Source of the DNA: JAJXWB01 sp037044955
GTDB lineage: Bacteria; Pseudomonadota; Alphaproteobacteria; Rhizobiales; Beijerinckiaceae
Length of the DNA: 64,000 bases
NCBI GenBank assembly: GCA_037044955.1
Contig: JBAOHX010000014.1
Coordinates: 62,001 to 126,000 of the forward strand
Direction: 5' to 3'
Shown: positions 54,077 to 63,498 of the stretch, in pieces
Position numbering within the stretch: the first letter of the stretch is position 1
Layout of the letters: every line of letters starts with the position of its first letter
Notes under the pieces: generated by a model
What the model saw: the letters and a program-made list of their open reading frames with translations, nothing else
Told to the model about the DNA's origin: nothing
Databases searched by the model: none
Program-made: the position numbers and the translations under genes

Positions 54077-55204
54077 TCAGTCGAGCCTTTGCTTGGTGTT
54101 GCGCGCGGTCAGCGCAAACACGATCGTCGCCATCAGCACGAGGACGCCGCCGGTCGGCAGCAGAACCGCCGGAATGTCTCCGGCGAGGAAGATCGTCTGC
54201 AAGCCCCGCACGTAATATTTCGCCGGCACGATGACCGAGAACCATTGCAGCGGCGCGGGCATGCTCGCGATCTCGAAGAGAAAGCCGGAAAAATAAAGTC
54301 CCGGCAGGAAGGCGACGAGCATGGCGAGTTGGCTCGCCAGGAACTGCGTGCGCGCAACGGTCGAAATCAGGAGGCCGAGACTGAGCGCGACCGCGAGGAA
54401 AGCGGCGGTGAACAGGATGAGCACAAAGAGCGAGCCGCGCAGCGGTATGCCGAACACGAAGACGGAGGCGAGCACGCAGACCATCATCGCGATCATGCCG
54501 AGGACGAAGTTGGGCACGAGCTTGCCGACAATGAATTCCGCGACGCCGACGGGCGTGGCGAGCAACGCCTCGATCGTTCCCCGTTCCCATTCGCGCGACA
54601 CCACCAGCGCCGTCAGCAGCGATCCGATCATCATCTGGATGAGGGAGATGGAGCCGGGCACGAGGAAGCGCCGGCTCTCGAGTTCCGGGTTGAACCAGAA
54701 GCGCGGTTCGACGTCGATCCCCGCGATCGTTCGCGGCGCGCCGAGGCGGCGCTGTGCGCGAAATATCTGCCAGGCGCCTTGCAGATAGCCGTTGGCCAGC
54801 GCCGCCGTGTTGGGATCGCTGCCGTCCGTCACGATCTGGATCGCCGCCGTGTCGCCGCGCGCGAGACGGGCCGCGAAATCGCCCGAGAGCGTGACGATGC
54901 CGTTGATAGTTCCGGCGGCGAGATCGTCGACGAAGGCCCGTCGGTCGGTGGACTGGCGCACCGCGAAATAGGGCGTGTTGGTGAGCGCCGTCGCAAAGTC
55001 GCGCGCTACGGGCGAGGGATCTTCGATGACCAGGCCGATCCTGAGCCGGGCCGCGTCGAAGGAAATGCCGAAGCCGAAGAGAAAGAGCAGCAGCGCCGGC
55101 AGGACGATGGCGACGACGAAACTCGAAGGATCGCGCGCCACCTGCAGGCTCTCCTTCACGATGAGGGCGCGAATGCGCCTGGCTCTGCCCGGGGCGTCGC
55201 TCAA
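54077..55204 (-). CDS. ybhS: ABC-2 type permease (YbhS-like)
   Basis: 375 residues. The start is TTG 55204, which overlaps the ATPase stop (TTGA), since no ATG or GTG fits better; a GTG a few codons on is possible. Fold as in the partner: VKESLQVARDPSSFVVAIVLPALLLFLFGFGIS, periplasmic domain with IQIVTDGSDPNTA, and C-terminal VVSREWERGTIEALLATPVGVAEFIVGKLVP and FLPGLYFSGFLFEIASMP. It forms the channel of an exporter with YbhR. Confidence 0.85.
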   Translation of the reverse strand: MSDAPGRARRIRALIVKESLQVARDPSSFVVAIVLPALLLFLFGFGISFDAARLRIGLVIEDPSPVARDFATALTNTPYFAVRQSTDRRAFVDDLAAGTINGIVTLSGDFAARLARGDTAAIQIVTDGSDPNTAALANGYLQGAWQIFRAQRRLGAPRTIAGIDVEPRFWFNPELESRRFLVPGSISLIQMMIGSLLTALVVSREWERGTIEALLATPVGVAEFIVGKLVPNFVLGMIAMMVCVLASVFVFGIPLRGSLFVLILFTAAFLAVALSLGLLISTVARTQFLASQLAMLVAFLPGLYFSGFLFEIASMPAPLQWFSVIVPAKYYVRGLQTIFLAGDIPAVLLPTGGVLVLMATIVFALTARNTKQRLD

Positions 55205-56934
55205 GCGGCCTCCTGCTGCTGCTTTTCGCTCGCTTCCACTAGGGCGATGAAAGCGTCTTCGAGCGTCGGCCTGGGGCGCTCGGCCGTGCGCACCGAGGCC
55301 TGCAGTTCCTCCGGGGTTCCGATGGCGATGGCGCGGCCGCGGTAGATGAGCGCGACGCGGTCGCAATATTCGGCTTCGTCCATGAAGTGCGTCGTCACCA
55401 TCACGGTCACGCCGCGCCCGACCATGGCGTTTATGTAGGCCCAGAATTCGCGCCGCGTCAGCGGATCGACGCCCGACGTCGGCTCGTCGAGAAAGAGCAC
55501 GGGCGGTTCGTGCATGATCGCGCAGGAAAGCGCGAGTCGCTGCTTGAAGCCGAGCGGCAACTCGCCGGCGTTCGTCTTGAGATATGGGCCAAGGTCGAAA
55601 GTCTGGATTGCGCGCTCGACCGCCTCGCGCTTGCGCGATCCCGAAAGGCCATAGGCGCCGGCGAAGAAGTCGAGGTTCTGGCGCGCCGAGAGATCGCCGT
55701 AGAGCGAGAACTTCTGCGCCATGTAGCCGAGCTTCGCGCGCGCGGCGGAAGGCGCCTTGTAGAGATCGAGCCCGTCGACCAGCGCCGCGCCCTCGCTCGG
55801 GCGCAAAAGGCCGCACATCATCTTGAACGTCGTCGACTTGCCGGCGCCGTTCGGGCCGAGCAGCCCGAATATCTCGCCGCGCGCGATGCGAAAGGCGATG
55901 TGGTCGGCCGCCGTGAAATCTCCGAAACGTCGCGTCAGTCCCTTGGCTTCCACCGGCGCGATGCCGTCCCTGGCGATATCCTTGCGCGCCGGAATAGCCA
56001 GCGCGCGTTTCGGCATGCCGCCGAGCGCGGCGACGAACGCGTCCTCGAAGCGCGGAGGCGCCGGCTCGATCCTGGTCTGCGCCGGCGCATCGATATCGCT
56101 CGGTTCGGGCGACGCGGCGCCTTCCGCCATCACCAGCCGGATCGCCTCGCCCTGCATCACGCCGTCGATGACTTTCGGACTGGTAAGCGCGCGCGCGAGC
56201 AGCGCGCGGCGTTCGGCGCCTGCGCCACGGGCCTGGAACACGCGACCCGCCATGCCGGCGGTCATGACCTTGGGGTCGCCCTGATAGAGCACGCGCCCGG
56301 CGTTCATCACGATCACTTCGGCGCAATTCTCGGCCTCGTCGAGATAGGCGGTGCTCCACACGACGCCGACGCCATCGGCGATCAGCGCATAGACCATCTG
56401 CCAGAGCTCGCGCCGCGAGATCGGATCGACGCCGACGCTGGGCTCGTCGAGCAGCAGCAGTTTCGGCGAGCGCAGCATGGCGCAGGCGAGCCCGAGCTTC
56501 TGCTTCATGCCGCCGGACAAGGCGCCGGCGAGCCGGTCGGTGAAGCGCGCGAGATCGGTGAAGGCGAGCAGGCGCTCGAATGTCCGCGCGCGCTCGCTAT
56601 CCGGCAGGCCGCGCAGGTCGGCGTAGAGGCGCAGGTTCTCGATGACGGTGAGGTCTTCGTAGAGCCCGAACCGCTGCGGCATGTAGCCGATCGTGTCGTG
56701 AATGGCGGGGCCCTGCGTCGCAACGTCGAGCCCGCAAACTTCGATGCGGCCGGCGGTCGGCGTGAGCAGCGCGGCGATCAGGCGCATCAGCGTGGTCTTG
56801 CCCGCGCCGTCCGGGCCGACGAGCCCTGTCACTTGTCCGGCCTTGATCTGCGTCGTCAGCGACTGGATGGCGGCAGGCCCTTGCGGCGTGAAGGCCTTCG
56901 ACAATTCCTCGATCCTGACGAGCGGCGCATTCAT
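55201..56934 (-). CDS. ybhF: Fused tandem ABC ATPase (YbhF-like)
   Basis: 577 residues with two ATPase modules in one chain. First: Walker A GPDGAGKTT, signature LSGGMKQKLGLA, Walker B LLLLDEPSVGVDP. Second: Walker A GPNGAGKST, a divergent signature LPLGFKQRLALS, Walker B LFLDEPTSGVDPLTRREFW. An Ala/Pro-rich linker of about 70 residues joins them. Its ATG overlaps the stop of the membrane-fusion gene. It powers the exporter; the E. coli counterpart is linked to resistance to some antibiotics and cation homeostasis. Confidence 0.9.
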   Translation of the reverse strand: MNAPLVRIEELSKAFTPQGPAAIQSLTTQIKAGQVTGLVGPDGAGKTTLMRLIAALLTPTAGRIEVCGLDVATQGPAIHDTIGYMPQRFGLYEDLTVIENLRLYADLRGLPDSERARTFERLLAFTDLARFTDRLAGALSGGMKQKLGLACAMLRSPKLLLLDEPSVGVDPISRRELWQMVYALIADGVGVVWSTAYLDEAENCAEVIVMNAGRVLYQGDPKVMTAGMAGRVFQARGAGAERRALLARALTSPKVIDGVMQGEAIRLVMAEGAASPEPSDIDAPAQTRIEPAPPRFEDAFVAALGGMPKRALAIPARKDIARDGIAPVEAKGLTRRFGDFTAADHIAFRIARGEIFGLLGPNGAGKSTTFKMMCGLLRPSEGAALVDGLDLYKAPSAARAKLGYMAQKFSLYGDLSARQNLDFFAGAYGLSGSRKREAVERAIQTFDLGPYLKTNAGELPLGFKQRLALSCAIMHEPPVLFLDEPTSGVDPLTRREFWAYINAMVGRGVTVMVTTHFMDEAEYCDRVALIYRGRAIAIGTPEELQASVRTAERPRPTLEDAFIALVEASEKQQQEAA

Positions 56935-57939
56935 TTCGCGGCGCTCGCGCTGGCGTCGTCGGGAAGCGCGATCGTCACCGGCATGCCCTGCCGCAACACG
57001 CCGTCGACGTCTTCGACGACGATGCGGATGCGATAGACGAGCGCGGTGCGCAATTCGCGCGTCTCGACGGTCTTGGGCGTGAATTCCGCCGTCGTCGCGA
57101 TAAACCCGACGCTTCCCTTCAGCGGCTTTGCGCCCGGCGCGTCGGTGCGAATTTCGACGGCCATGCCGGGCTTCACGCGGCCGAGATCGGGCTCCGACAC
57201 ATAGGTGCGCACCCACACGGGATTGGTGAGGCTCAGCACGAAAACCGTCTCGCCGGCATTGACGATGGCGCCGGCTTCGCGCACGCGGCTCAGCACGGTT
57301 CCATCGCTCGGCGCGATCAGGTCGGCGTCGCCGAGCTGTCGCTCCGCGATCTCGATCGTCGCCTTGCGTTCGGCGAGCTGCGCGCGCGCCGTATCGATGT
57401 CTTCCTTGCGAAAGCCGGCCTTCATCAGGCGCAGGGCCTGCCGGGCCGATTGTACTTGCGCGTCGGTCTGGCGGCTGGCGGCGAGCGCGTCGTCGTAGGC
57501 CTTCTGCGTGCCGGCGTTGGTCTTCAGCAATTGCGCCGCGCGGTCGATGGCGGCTTTCGCATTGGTCGCCATGGCTTCGCCGCTCCGCAACGGCGGCTTC
57601 GGCCTGCGCGATTTCCTCCGGGCGGTTGCCGGCCTGCAGCTTGGCGAGATTGGCGGCGGCCTGGTCGGCCTGCGTGCGCAACTGGCGCAACGTGTCCTCG
57701 AAATAGATCTTGTCGAGCGAGGCGAGCTTCTGCCCCTGCCTTACGTTCGCGCCTTCGTCCACATCGAGCGACTTGATGCGGCCGGCGACCTTGAAGCCGA
57801 GATTGACCTGCCGCACCTCGACATTGCCTTGCAGGACGAGCGGACCGTCGGCCTTGGCGCGCCCCTTCCACAACCAGTAGCCGCCGCCGGCGAGCGCCAG
57901 AAGAGCGAGGACGAGAACGAGTTTCTTCGCGCCGGTCAT
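56931..57939 (-). CDS. ybhG: HlyD-family membrane fusion protein (YbhG-like), one frame break
   Basis: About 336 residues. N-terminal membrane anchor (KKLVLVLALLALAGGGYWLW), then the biotinyl-lipoyl-like QGNVEVRQVNLGFKVAGRI and the coiled-coil hairpin (LRTQADQAAANLAKLQAGNRPEEIAQAEAAVAE). One extra G near 57580 breaks the frame; repair continues into AMATNAKAAIDRAAQLLKTNAG. The lipoyl return and beta-barrel follow (APSDGTVLSRVREAGAIVNAGE). It bridges the inner-membrane exporter and an outer-membrane channel. ATGA overlap with tetR and ybhF. Confidence 0.87.
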
Positions 57940-58583
57940 GGATCGTTCGCTTTCGTTTGCGCGGTTCCGAGCAGCATGTCGCGATGCGCGGCAAGCAGGC
58001 CGGACGTGTCGAGGTGTTGGTAGGGTTCAAACAGGGTGCGCCAGACGACGCTGACCAGCATCGGGCCGAACAGAAGCTGCGGAAAGCGCGCGAGCGCATC
58101 CGATGCGATCTCGCCGCGCGCATGCGCGCGCGCCGCCGCGCCCGATATCAGCGCGAGGCCGCGCGAAACGATTTCGCGATGGTAGAATTCCGCGATCCTC
58201 GGAAAGCGCGCGCCCTCGCTGACGATCAGCCGCATGATCTCGCGGCGCTTCGTCTGCAGCACCTCGCGTTCGAACAGCGCGAATATTCCCGTCAGCATGG
58301 CCGCAAACGGCAGGTCCGGCTGCTCGGCGATGATCGTCAGGCGCTGGAGCAACGGCGCGATGGCGTCGAGCGCGACCTGCTCGAACAGGTCTTCCTTGTC
58401 CTTCGAGAAAAGATAGAGCGTGCCCTTGGCGACGCCCGCGCGTTTGGCGATGTCGTCGAGGCGGGCGGCCGAAAATCCTTCGGCGATGAATATGTCGAAG
58501 GCGGCGTCGAGTATCGCGCGTCGGCGGGCCTCGGAGGCCTGACGGCGCTTGTTGCGGGGCTGTGCAGGATCGGAAATGGACAC
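57936..58583 (-). CDS. TetR-family regulator of the efflux operon (CecR-like)
   Basis: 215 residues. HTH at about 20-65 (ARRRAILDAAFDIFIAEGFSAARLDDIAKRAGVAKGTLYLFSKDKEDLF), then a C-terminal ligand-binding region. Organised tetR-hlyD-ATPase-permease-permease, as in cecR-ybhGFSR of E. coli, which is why this assignment is favoured. The ATG overlaps nothing upstream but the stop overlaps the ybhG start. A palindrome lies 36 bp before its start and is probably its operator. Confidence 0.88.
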   Translation of the reverse strand: MSISDPAQPRNKRRQASEARRRAILDAAFDIFIAEGFSAARLDDIAKRAGVAKGTLYLFSKDKEDLFEQVALDAIAPLLQRLTIIAEQPDLPFAAMLTGIFALFEREVLQTKRREIMRLIVSEGARFPRIAEFYHREIVSRGLALISGAAARAHARGEIASDALARFPQLLFGPMLVSVVWRTLFEPYQHLDTSGLLAAHRDMLLGTAQTKANDP

Positions 58584-58618
58584 CGCTGGGCGCTCTGATA
58601 TTTCTGATCACAATACAC

Positions 58619-58636
58619 TGACTGACCGACCAGTCA
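58619..58636. promoter_or_regulatory. Probable TetR operator upstream of the efflux operon
   Basis: TGACTGACCGACCAGTCA is an 18-bp imperfect palindrome (outer TGACTG/CAGTCA perfect) upstream of the tetR-first efflux operon. The form and position fit a TetR-family binding site. Binding itself is inference. Confidence 0.6.
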
Positions 58637-58683
58637 ATATTGAGGGCGAAAATCGGCGCACAGGCGGCAGGCGCCGCGAAAAA

Positions 58684-59713
58684 TCAGCGGAAGTGCTTGG
58701 AAAGCTTGAGCTGCTGGCCCTGGTAGTTGGAGCCGAGGCCCGAGCCGTAGAGCATGTCGGGGCGCTCGAGCATCGGCTCGTAGACCAGAGTCGCGATCCG
58801 CTGGCCGTGGTCGAGCAGGAAGGGCACGTCGTGGCTGCGCACCTCCAGCACGAGACGGGAGCCCGCGCCGCCGGCTTCCGCCAGCCCGAAGCCGCAATCG
58901 AGGAAGCCGGCGTAGTGCGAGCGCAATTCGCCGACCGACGTGTCGTAGGCGATCATCTCGGCCGCTTCGTCGGCGCCGACCACCACCGCCTCGCCCGAGG
59001 CGAGAATGTAGAATTCGTCGGGGTCGAGCACGAGTTCGCGCCGGTCGGGCCGGGTGACGATCGGCTCCCAATAGTCGGCGCGCGACAGCACCCCGACCTT
59101 GGCGAGATCGACCAGCCCCGACGTGCGCCGCGCGCGAAAACCGACGACGCCGCCGTCCTTGCCGGCGGGGTCGAGATCGATGGTCACCGCCACCTGCCGC
59201 GCGGCCGGGCGCGGCGGGAACGTCTTCGCGAAAACGGATCTGCGCCAGCCGCGACCCGGCGCGCGCGATGACCGGAAACGAGCGCGGCACGACTTCGGCG
59301 TAGAGCGGGCCGTCGTAGCCTGCCGGTATCTCGTCGAAAGTCGCCGCGCCATCGGCGATGATGCGCACGAAAATATCGAGCCGGCCGGACGAGCTTTTCG
59401 GGTTGGCGCGCGCATCGACGGCCGAGGGGAGCCGCAGCCGCTCCATCAGCGGCACGATGTGCACGCAATTGCGCTCCAGCACCGTCGGCTGCGACAGGTC
59501 GACCTCGTGCGTCGCCAGTTCGCTCACGCGCTGCGCCACGGTGCGGCCGGGGCCGGGCAGGAAGCTCGCCGGCAGGCGATAGGCCTTGGGGCCGAGCCGC
59601 AGGTCGAGGCTGGCGGGCTGCACCTGGTCGGCGTCCGGCGCGGCGTCGGCTGCGACATAGCCTTTCGCGAAGGCGTCCCGAATGCGCTGCGCCGGCCAGA
59701 TTGCGATGCTCAT
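58684..59713 (-). CDS. dcd: dCTP deaminase, alphaproteobacterial double-length type (one frame break)
   Basis: About 343 residues, roughly twice the length of the E. coli dCTP deaminase. Two deaminase-like units are evident: the first has VQPASLDLRLG and ARANPKSSSGRLDIF, the second has TSVGELRSHYAGFLDCGFG and a YGSGLGSNYQGQQLKLSKHF ending. One extra base near 59200-59220 breaks the frame between PAAPG/RPAARQ and VAVTIDLDPAG. It converts dCTP to dUTP for thymidylate synthesis. It is transcribed alone, away from the efflux operon. Confidence 0.83.
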
Positions 59714-59827
59714 CGGATGATCCCCGGGGCCGGATGCCCGCGCTTCTGCTACCGGATCGCCGCGCTGAGGCCAAGTCGCTCGCGGGGCAGCCGCGTTGAC
59801 GACGGGTGCGGGGCTCTATAGAGAAAA

Positions 59828-59885
59828 CCCGTGGTCATTTGAGCCGGCCGGCTTGCCCGCCACGTGAAACAAGGGACTAAAAGGC
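59828..59885 (+). ncRNA. SAM-II riboswitch upstream of metZ
   Basis: The sequence holds the conserved SAM-II (metA motif) pieces in order: GTGGTCATTTGAGCC, CCGGCTTGC, CCACGTGAAAC and ACTAAAAGG. The GTGG...CCAC stem and the downstream pseudoknot strand (ACTAAAA) are in place. SAM-II riboswitches occur mainly in alphaproteobacteria and turn off methionine-synthesis genes when S-adenosylmethionine is plentiful. It sits 64 bp before the metZ start. Confidence 0.88.
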
Positions 59886-59949
59886 CGGGCTTTCCGCAGG
59901 AATTCCCGTTCTTTCGTCCTTGCGCGGCTCGAGGCCGCATGGAGATGTC

Positions 59950-61149
59950 ATGAGCGCGTCCGACAAGCCGCTGAACCTGCGTCCCGCCACCCGTCTCGTC
60001 CACGGCGGCGCCCTGCGGTCGCAGTACGGCGAAACGTCCGAGGCTCTCTTTCTCACCCAGGGCTTCGTCTACGACACGGCCGAGGCGGCGGAGGCGCGCT
60101 TCAAGGGCAATGATCCCGGCTTCATCTACGCGCGTTTCGGCAACCCGACCGTCGCCATGTTCGAGCAGCGCATGGCCCTGCTCGAAGGCGCGGAGGCCGC
60201 CCGCGCCGCCGCCAGCGGCATGGCCGCCGTCACGACAGCGCTGATGGGCCTCGTGCGATCGGGCGATCATGTCGTCGCCGCGCGCGCCCTGTTCGGCTCG
60301 TGTCTCTACATCGTCGAGGAATGGCTGCCGCGCTTCGGCGTGTCGTCGACGCTGGTCGACGGGACCGATCTCGACCAGTGGCGCGCCGCGATGCGCCCGA
60401 ACACCAAGGTCTGCTTCCTCGAAAGCCCGACCAATCCGCAACTGGAAATCCTCGACGTCGCCGCCATAGCGAAGATCGCGCATGACGGCGGCGCGAAGCT
60501 CGTGGTCGACAATGTCTTCGCCACGCCCCTGTTGCAGCAGCCGCTCGCGCTCGGCGCCGACGTCGTCGTCTATTCCGCGACCAAGCATATCGACGGGCAG
60601 GGCAGGTGCCTCGGCGGCGTCATCCTGTCGTCGCAGAAGATGATCGACGACCATTTCCACAACCCGCTGCGCCAGACCGGCCCCGCGCTTTCGCCCTTCA
60701 ACGCCTGGGTGATGCTGAAGGGACTGGAAACGCTGCCCGTGCGCGTCGCCCAGCAAGGCGCGAGCGCCGCGCGTCTCGCGGACGTCCTTGCGGAACTGCC
60801 GGGCGTGGCGCGCGTGCTCTATCCCTTCCGCAAGGATCATCCGCAGCACGATCTCGCGCGCCGGCAGATGGCCGGCGGCGGCACGGTGATCGCGCTCGAT
60901 CTCGCCGGCGGCAAGCAAGCGGCCTTCCGCTTCGCCAATGCGCTGCGCGTCGTGAAGATTTCCAACAATCTCGGCGACGCCAAGAGCCTCGTCACGCACC
61001 CCGCGACGACGACGCACCAGCGCCTCCCGCAGCAAGCGCGCGAGGCGATGGGCATCGGCGAGGGCATGTTGCGCCTGTCGGTCGGCCTCGAGGACGTGCA
61101 GGACCTGATCGAGGACGTGACGCAGGCCGCCGAGGCCATGCGCGCCTGA
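59950..61149 (+). CDS. metZ: O-succinylhomoserine sulfhydrylase
   Basis: 399 residues, Cys/Met metabolism PLP enzyme. Start ATG 59950. YARFGNPTV, the LEGAEAARAAASGMAA motif, ESPTNPQLEI, VVDNVFATP and the PLP Lys212 in YSATKHIDGQGR are visible. It condenses O-succinylhomoserine (or acetyl-) with sulfide to homocysteine. It is under the SAM-II riboswitch just upstream. NPTV and the MetZ-type HFHNPLRQTGPALSPFNAW region separate it from cystathionine synthases. Confidence 0.93.
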   Translation: MSASDKPLNLRPATRLVHGGALRSQYGETSEALFLTQGFVYDTAEAAEARFKGNDPGFIYARFGNPTVAMFEQRMALLEGAEAARAAASGMAAVTTALMGLVRSGDHVVAARALFGSCLYIVEEWLPRFGVSSTLVDGTDLDQWRAAMRPNTKVCFLESPTNPQLEILDVAAIAKIAHDGGAKLVVDNVFATPLLQQPLALGADVVVYSATKHIDGQGRCLGGVILSSQKMIDDHFHNPLRQTGPALSPFNAWVMLKGLETLPVRVAQQGASAARLADVLAELPGVARVLYPFRKDHPQHDLARRQMAGGGTVIALDLAGGKQAAFRFANALRVVKISNNLGDAKSLVTHPATTTHQRLPQQAREAMGIGEGMLRLSVGLEDVQDLIEDVTQAAEAMRA

Positions 61150-61198
61150 CCGGCGGCGCGGGCTTTCGCGCGCCAATAAGCCCGCTATAGTCGGCCTC

Positions 61199-61591
61199 AT
61201 GTACAGGGCGCTGACCAACGGCTTTCAGGTGACGGTTCTGCCCAATTATCTGGCGGAGCAGTCCGACCCGGACGAAAGCCGCTACGTCTGGTCCTACACG
61301 ATCGAGATCGCCAATCTCGGGGCCGTGACCGCGCAGCTCATGACGCGCCACTGGATCATCACCGACGCCGAGGGCCGGCGCGAGGACGTGCGTGGGCCGG
61401 GCGTCGTCGGCGAGCAGCCGATCCTGCGGCCGGGCGACGCCTTCCGCTACACGTCGGGCTGCCCGCTGACGACGCCTTCGGGCATCATGGTGGGAACCTA
61501 TCGCATGGTCGACGAGGATGGCCGCGCCTTCGATATCGAGATTCCGGCCTTCTCCCTGGATTCTCCATTCAGCCGCAAGGTGCTGAATTGA
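61199..61591 (+). CDS. apaG: ApaG protein
   Basis: 130 residues, DUF525 beta-sandwich. Hallmarks are YVWSYTIEIANLG, TRHWIITDAEGR, VRGPGVVGEQPILRPGDAFRYTSGCPL and MVGTYRMVDEDG. ApaG is linked to Mg2+/Co2+ efflux and diadenosine phosphate metabolism in enterobacteria, but its molecular role is unclear. ATG 61199. The stop overlaps the argE start. Confidence 0.92.
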   Translation: MYRALTNGFQVTVLPNYLAEQSDPDESRYVWSYTIEIANLGAVTAQLMTRHWIITDAEGRREDVRGPGVVGEQPILRPGDAFRYTSGCPLTTPSGIMVGTYRMVDEDGRAFDIEIPAFSLDSPFSRKVLN

Positions 61592-62755
61592 ACGTGCAGG
61601 CCACCCTCGAACGCGCCATCGAGATTGCCGAAGAGCTGATCGCCTTCGACACCGAAAGCTCGAAATCCAATCTCGCTTTGATCGATCACGTCGAAATCTA
61701 TCTGCGCCGCCTCGGCGTGCCCTTCGTGCGCGCGCCGAATGCGGCCGGCGACAAGGCCGCGATCATGGCGACGATCGGCCCGATGGTCGACGGCGGAATC
61801 GTTCTGTCGGGCCATACCGACGTCGTGCCCGTCGCGGGCCAGAGCTGGACGGGCGACCCCTTTCGCCTGCGCCGCGTCGACGACAGGCTCTACGGTCGCG
61901 GCGCCTGCGACATGAAGGGCTTCGACGCCATCTGCCTCGCGATGATCCCGGAATTTCAGGCCGCCGACCTCGCGCGGCCCATTCACATTCTCCTGAGCTA
62001 CGACGAGGAGACGACCTGCGCCGGCTCGCTCGACATCATCAGGCGCTTCGGCGCCGACTCTGCCGCGCCCCGCGGTCGCGCTCGTTGGCGAACCCACCTC
62101 GATGCAGGTCGCCGACGCGCACAAGAGCGTGTCGACCTATCGCACGCGCGTGCGCGGCCATGAATCGCATTCCGCCAAGCTGCATCAGGGCGTGAGCGCC
62201 GTGCATGTCGGCGCGCGACTCGTGATGGCGCTGGAGAAGATCGGCGCCGAGATCGCCGAGGAGACCGCGCGCTCGGACCGCTTCGACCCGCCTGTTTCGA
62301 CCGTGCATGCCGGCGTCATCGGCGGCGGCACGGCGCGCAACATCATGGCGCGCGATTGCAGTCTGCTGTGGGAGTTTCGCGGCCTGCCCGGCGTCTCGCT
62401 GCGCACCGCCTACAACAAGTTCACGCTCGCCTGCGACGAGATCGCCGCGCGACGCTTCGCGGGCTTTCCGGATTGCGAGATTGTCACCGAGATCGAGGTC
62501 GAGATTCCCGCCCTCGCGCCGGAACCCGGGTCCGCCGCCGAAACGCTGGCGCTGCGTCTCGCCAAGGCCAATCGCACGGTCGCCGTGCCCTACGCCTCCG
62601 AGGCCGGGCAGTTCCAGACGCATGGCGTGCCGACCGTGCTGTGCGGTCCCGGCTCCATCGAGCAGGCGCATCAGGCCGACGAATATGTCGAGATTTCGCA
62701 GATCGAGGAATGCCTCGCCTTCATGCGCCGGCTGAAGAGCGAACTCTCGCGCTGA
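61588..62755 (+). CDS. argE: Acetylornithine deacetylase (one frame break)
   Basis: About 388 residues, M20 family. TTG 61588 overlaps the apaG stop; GTG 61594 is the alternative. Metal ligands are in VLSGHTDVVPVAGQSW, YGRGACDMKGF and LSYDEETTCAGS; HAGVIGGGTARN is the dimer/active-site loop. One extra T near 62059 breaks the frame before LPRPAVALVGEPTSMQVADAHK. It removes the acetyl group of N-acetylornithine in arginine synthesis. The next genes in arginine synthesis are not in the window. Confidence 0.88.
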
Positions 62756-62830
62756 GGGTCAAGTTTGTGCGCCAGCGCATGGCGGCCTTCGCGCGCGCGT
62801 CTAGACTTCGCCTGAAACCGGAGAAGCCGC

Positions 62831-63412
62831 ATGCGCAAGATTTCCGTCGCTCTTGTTGTCGTCTGCATGGCCTCGCCCGCGAGCGCCGCCGACTGGGACC
62901 AGTTCCTGCAGGCGGGCTTTGGCGCGGCGGCATCGAAGGACGGCTCGGTCTGCTTCTCGCGCTTCTATGACGCCGGTCATCTCGCCGCCAACAAGGCGCA
63001 GCGCATTCGCGATGTCGCGATCAAGCTGTCGCTGCGCACCGAGAACGGCGCGCGGCGGCTCGACCACAACCTCGTCACGCATCTCGTCGGCTCGAAGCAG
63101 AAATACTGGAGCGGCGGCCAGTGCAGCGACTACAAGGGCCTCGTCGCGCATTGCTATGTCGAAGGCGACGGCGGCGGCGTCGACCTGACGCTCGATGCCG
63201 ATGGCAAGAGCCTTACCGCGCGCTTCAGCGACTTTCGCATCTGGCGCCCGCAGGACGCGGCGGACGAGTCGACGATGACCTTCGACAAGAGCCCGGCCGA
63301 CAAGGTGGCGAAACTGACGAAGGCGCCGATGGCGGCGTGCAGCGGGTACGGGGGATTGAGGCCGCGACTGTCATCCCGGACGGCCGAAAGGCCGATCCGG
63401 GACCCAGGATGA
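62831..63412 (+). CDS. Hypothetical secreted protein
   Basis: 193 residues. Signal peptide MRKISVALVVVCMASPASA, then a mature domain with KYWSGGQCSDYKGLVAHCYVEGDGGGVDL and LDADGKSLTARFSDFRIWRP; four Cys in the mature part could form disulfides. No family recognised. The last 15 or so residues (LSSRTAERPIRDPG) are encoded inside a dispersed repeat starting at 63370, so the C-terminus may be foreign to the original gene. Confidence 0.7.
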   Translation: MRKISVALVVVCMASPASAADWDQFLQAGFGAAASKDGSVCFSRFYDAGHLAANKAQRIRDVAIKLSLRTENGARRLDHNLVTHLVGSKQKYWSGGQCSDYKGLVAHCYVEGDGGGVDLTLDADGKSLTARFSDFRIWRPQDAADESTMTFDKSPADKVAKLTKAPMAACSGYGGLRPRLSSRTAERPIRDPG

Positions 63413-63413
63413 C
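63370..63413. repeat. Dispersed palindromic repeat overlapping a gene end
   Basis: GTCATCCCGGACGGCC and GGCCGATCCGGGACCCAGGATGAC pair with a short bulge, forming a hairpin with an AAA-containing loop. This cggccg/gatccgggacccaggatgac type is frequent in Rhizobiales. It provides the last codons and the stop of the 62831 gene. Confidence 0.75.
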
Positions 63414-63455
63414 TGACGAGGCTCTGGCTCCCGGCTCTCCGCTTCGCTTTCTGAC

Positions 63456-63477
63456 GAAGTCGCCAACAGGCGACTTC
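63456..63477. terminator. Hairpin between convergent genes
   Basis: GAAGTCGCC and GGCGACTTC form a perfect 9-bp stem with loop AACA, followed by TGT. Placed between the 3' ends of the secreted-protein gene and hslO. It is probably a bidirectional terminator, though the T-run is poor. Confidence 0.55.
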
Positions 63478-63498
63478 TGTCCGGCCGGGAGGACAGAT

